A stretch of 64,000 nucleotides of DNA from Kiritimatiellia bacterium (GTDB lineage: Bacteria; Verrucomicrobiota; Kiritimatiellia; JAAZAB01). The translations under genes were made by a program, and so were the position numbers. The DNA lies in assembly GCA_028718125.1 (NCBI GenBank), contig JAQUMN010000004.1, forward strand, positions 79,993-143,992, given 5' to 3'. Numbering within the stretch: position 1 is the first letter of the stretch; each line of letters begins with the position of its first letter. Positions 61,283 to 64,000 of the stretch are shown piece after piece. The notes under the pieces were generated by a model that did no database searches, had not been told where the DNA came from, and saw nothing but the letters and a program-made list of their open reading frames with translations.

Positions 61283-62824
61283 ATGAAATTATTTCGAATA
61301 TTGCGGAACTTTGAACTTCTGGAAAAGATGGCGGCGACAAAGGGCATTGTAACGCGCTTTGTTGTTTCCCTCCTGCGCTCCCGCTATTTTCTTATCGCCG
61401 CAGCGCTCTATCTGCTCCTGGCGCTGATTCTGGCGCCCCGGGTCATTTCACGGTATAAGGAAATACAGGGTGTTTTTAACCCGGCCGATTCAATATTTGT
61501 TCGATCCCCGGTGGTTCAAAAGGCTCCGCCCGTAAAACAACCCGACATCTCCGGGAAATCGCTCGCGGCCAAGCAACCTGTGGACGGCATGACGAAGAGC
61601 ACCGTGATGGATTCTATCATCAGGGGAACCAAGGGCGCTGTCACCAAGTTGCTGACCGGTAATAAGTCCACCGACTATATCCAACAACCCTCCGTACCGG
61701 TCCCCGCGCCCACTCCCGACACTTTTGACGGCAAGATCGGAGACAATACATTGAGCGCCAAAATTATCGAAGCCGAAAGGCAACGGATAAAGAATGTCAA
61801 AATATTTCAGGAAGGATGGGTGCAGGGCAGTAGCGGGGAGAACGGCGGTAGCAGAAGCGGTCCAGGCAACGTTCCCGGTCTGTATGACCATGGCCGCGGG
61901 AAAACCGTTGTTGCCAAATTCACCATTTTTCAGGCCAAATATCAGGACGGCGACTGGAACTGCAATCCGAATGCCCTGTATAATATGATGCTCCAGATCC
62001 GGGCCTGGTCCAAGAATCGGATTGATCCCCGGGTTGTGCCGGAAGTGCTCGACATTGGCACGGATAAGCTCTTTATCCTCAAGCCGCCGTTCGTCTATCT
62101 GACCGGTCACAAAGACTTTCGCTTATTGGAAAATGAAGTCAAAAACCTGCGCGATTACCTGAATGTGGGCGGCGCTATCTGGGCCGACAGCGCCTTGGCC
62201 GGGCACAACTCGCGCTTCGATATCGCCTTCCGGCGCGAAATGCATCGCGTCCTGCCGGACCGCAATTTCGAGCCTGTCCCGGAAAATCATGAAATATTCA
62301 ATACCTTCTTCGATAATATCGGACTGCCCACGGGCATGAATTATTATCACGAGCCCATTGAAATGATCAATATCGGCGGCAAACTGGCGGTGCTCTATAC
62401 GCTGAACGGCTACGGCCATTTCTGGGAGGCGCGCCTGAACAAGGACGGCAAGATCCAGTGGGGGTTGGTCAATGTGACCGAGCGCGGCAAAAAGCCAAAC
62501 TGGCAGTCGGTGCACGGCCCCCATCTCGCTTCCCCTGAAAGCGGTATCATTTACCGGAACATTTCCGACGAAACCACGCGCAATATTTACAGATTAGGTG
62601 TCAACGTCGTAGTGCACCTGCTGACCCGCTATCAGCGTGATTTTATGTTTTTGCCGAAGGAGCTGCCCACCAGTCCGGATACGCGCGCTCGGGCATCAGC
62701 ATCCCAAACGACGAATACGGATGAGACTGTCACCAATGCGCCGGAATCGAAAGAGGACAGCGGGACCGCCAAGCCGGGGGGCCGTCGCATAAAGACGACA
62801 AAGAGCGAAAGAAACTTTAAGTAG
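61283..62824 (+). CDS. DUF4159 membrane-anchored protein
   Basis: A 513-residue protein with one amino-terminal membrane helix (FLIAAALYLLLALILAP, about residue 38). The region from about 150 to 470 is a close relative of the middle of the anti-sigma fusion: both have KIGDN or KVGDN, IFQAKYQDGDWNCNPNAL, RVVPEVLDIGTDKLFILKPP (APEVVDIGTDKLFTLKPP there) and YLTGHKDFRL. DUF4159 is predicted to have a glutamine-amidotransferase-like fold; its chemistry is not established. The tail is threonine- and charge-rich. Its stop is two bases from the start of the FG-GAP gene, so they are coupled. Confidence 0.88.
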   Translation: MKLFRILRNFELLEKMAATKGIVTRFVVSLLRSRYFLIAAALYLLLALILAPRVISRYKEIQGVFNPADSIFVRSPVVQKAPPVKQPDISGKSLAAKQPVDGMTKSTVMDSIIRGTKGAVTKLLTGNKSTDYIQQPSVPVPAPTPDTFDGKIGDNTLSAKIIEAERQRIKNVKIFQEGWVQGSSGENGGSRSGPGNVPGLYDHGRGKTVVAKFTIFQAKYQDGDWNCNPNALYNMMLQIRAWSKNRIDPRVVPEVLDIGTDKLFILKPPFVYLTGHKDFRLLENEVKNLRDYLNVGGAIWADSALAGHNSRFDIAFRREMHRVLPDRNFEPVPENHEIFNTFFDNIGLPTGMNYYHEPIEMINIGGKLAVLYTLNGYGHFWEARLNKDGKIQWGLVNVTERGKKPNWQSVHGPHLASPESGIIYRNISDETTRNIYRLGVNVVVHLLTRYQRDFMFLPKELPTSPDTRARASASQTTNTDETVTNAPESKEDSGTAKPGGRRIKTTKSERNFK

Positions 62825-62826
62825 CC

Positions 62827-64000
62827 ATGAAGGGATGCATGCATAGTCTAAATAGGTTGATCACCTTGCGCTTGGCTTTGGCTGCGATGGCCGTCCTGGT
62901 TCTGGCGTGGCCGGTGTCGGCGCAAACCAATGTGCCTGTGCCAACCAATGCGCCGGCACAAACCAATGTGCCCGAGGCGAGTGCGAAGCCGGCGGCAGCC
63001 GGCGTCGGCCTGCTGGCCGGCAAGGGCGCCAATCTGTATCCGGCGGCGTGTAACGGGGAACAGACGGTGCCGTTGGGTAATTACTGGGACGGTGTGGATG
63101 CGGATAACGACCTGCGTGTTTCGGTAGGCAGTTCACTCGTGCTGAACGATGCGGGCCAAATGGTGGAAACAACCATGTCGTCCTGCCCGAACTTCGTGGA
63201 TATGAATGGGGATGGCCTGAACGACCTGGTGGTCAGCGACACGTATGGGTTCCTCTGGATTTACCTGAACTCCGGCGAAAAGGGCAAGCCCCGGTTCACG
63301 ACCGGCACGTTTGTCCCGACGTTTATCGGGTGGGGCGCCAAGATCCATATATGCGACTGGGACGGGGATGGGGATAATGACGTGCTGTTCGGCACGTTTT
63401 ACGGCGATATCGGGGTCCTGGAAAACAAGGGCACGCGCAATCAGTGGCTATTTACACGGCGCATGGGCATCCCGCGCTACGTGGACCCGACCTACGGTGT
63501 GGATGATCCCAAGGACCGCGTGCCCGTGCTGATGCTGGGCAAAGTGCCCATGATCCTGGGCAACTATATGTCGCCCTGGGTGACGGACTGGAACAGGGAC
63601 AACAAGCCGGACCTGATTGTAGGCGAGGGCACCTATTCGGCCAACAGCGTGCGCCTGTTGTTGAACGCCGGCTCGCGCGGCAAACCGGTGTTCCTTGAAG
63701 ATCGCATGTTCTATTTGTGCTACGGGGAAGGCTTTGAACAACTGACCCCCGCGGTGGTGGACTACAATGGCGACGGCCTGCCCGACCTGATCGTCGGCAC
63801 GCGCACGGGGCAGATCCGCCTGCATAAGGGCACCAAGAAAGCCATTGAAGGCAAAGATATGGTCGCCGCCATTCGCGGCACCCTGGCGCCGGCCGTTCTG
63901 GAGTTCGACGGTTTTGTTAAAATCGCCGACAAGGAAGTCTTTGGCGTGATGGCTTTCGTCTATCCCTGCGACTGGAACGAGGACGGGCTTTTTGACCTGC
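62827..64000 (+). CDS. Exported FG-GAP/VCBS repeat protein (runs off the right edge)
   Basis: An open frame from the ATG at 62827 to the last base (391 codons), so the carboxy end is missing. A signal peptide (LALAAMAVLVLAWPVSAQ) is followed by a threonine- and proline-rich linker and then repeats carrying calcium-type aspartate motifs: DMNGDGLNDL, DWDGDGDNDV, DWNRDNKPDL, DYNGDGLPDL and DWNEDGLFDL at about 42- to 69-residue intervals. These are the FG-GAP blades of a beta-propeller, usually involved in surface binding. It begins two bases after the DUF4159 stop, so it is part of the same operon. Confidence 0.9.
   Translation, partial: MKGCMHSLNRLITLRLALAAMAVLVLAWPVSAQTNVPVPTNAPAQTNVPEASAKPAAAGVGLLAGKGANLYPAACNGEQTVPLGNYWDGVDADNDLRVSVGSSLVLNDAGQMVETTMSSCPNFVDMNGDGLNDLVVSDTYGFLWIYLNSGEKGKPRFTTGTFVPTFIGWGAKIHICDWDGDGDNDVLFGTFYGDIGVLENKGTRNQWLFTRRMGIPRYVDPTYGVDDPKDRVPVLMLGKVPMILGNYMSPWVTDWNRDNKPDLIVGEGTYSANSVRLLLNAGSRGKPVFLEDRMFYLCYGEGFEQLTPAVVDYNGDGLPDLIVGTRTGQIRLHKGTKKAIEGKDMVAAIRGTLAPAVLEFDGFVKIADKEVFGVMAFVYPCDWNEDGLFDL

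Noticed and set aside
1..64000. Search by eye for tRNA and rRNA genes
   Set aside because: No cloverleaf with TTCGANNC-type T-arm and no conserved rRNA segment was seen in any gap.

Overview
This window is G+C-rich, densely coding DNA with mixed gene orientation. It has no tRNA, rRNA, CRISPR array or recognisable transposase. The gene content is that of a Gram-negative bacterium (SurA-like chaperone next to pdxA, ECF sigma factor with a zinc anti-sigma domain, very large exported proteins). Eukaryotic-type glycogen branching enzyme, DUF4159 and von Willebrand A envelope proteins, a non-pyrrolysine MttB-family protein and abundant dispersed repeats together suggest an uncultured member of the PVC group (Kiritimatiellota, Lentisphaerota or Verrucomicrobiota). 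That placement is an inference from gene content only.

Layout. 1-6416 (+): nucleoside salvage (pyrimidine-nucleoside phosphorylase, purine-nucleoside phosphorylase, cytidine deaminase), an MBL-fold hydrolase, the CCA-adding enzyme and a zinc-ribbon protein. 6446-9312 (-): TPR protein, amidohydrolase, DegT-type aminotransferase. 9744-17144 (+): a glycogen island (CBM48 protein, phosphorylase, synthase, branching enzyme). 17362-19654 (+): ferredoxin-nitroreductase and MttB-like protein. 19701-20474: a membrane-protein gene bounded by 40-bp inverted repeats. 20594-23209: a c-di-AMP (ydaO-type) riboswitch followed by a KimA-like potassium transporter. 23536-39755: mixed housekeeping genes (rlmN, SPFH protein, hisF, homocysteine methyltransferase/MTHFR, pirin, Mrr-like nuclease, ArsR-like regulator, MATE pump, aminotransferase, ettA, typA). 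40823-48768: mfd, a U32-like/QueG-like pair with an IclR regulator, and the SurA-like protein. 49057-50082: pdxA.

50186-64000 (+) is the most unusual part. An ECF sigma factor overlaps a 1107-residue protein that fuses a zinc anti-sigma domain, a membrane helix, a DUF4159 domain and a vWA domain. It is followed by a 2223-residue exported membrane protein built from two copies of one module, a second DUF4159 protein that is a close paralogue of the fusion's middle, and an FG-GAP repeat protein that runs off the window. I read it as an undescribed envelope system with built-in transcriptional feedback.

The second theme is repeats. At least five families are present: 100-170-bp foldbacks with a shared central palindrome, hairpins beginning GTAGAGCCG, CATTCCCG/CGGGAATG pairs, heptamer tandem runs, and short TCCCGAC hairpins. 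Several copies lie in frame inside essential genes, most strikingly five in mfd, and also in the cytidine deaminase, glycogen phosphorylase and branching enzyme genes.
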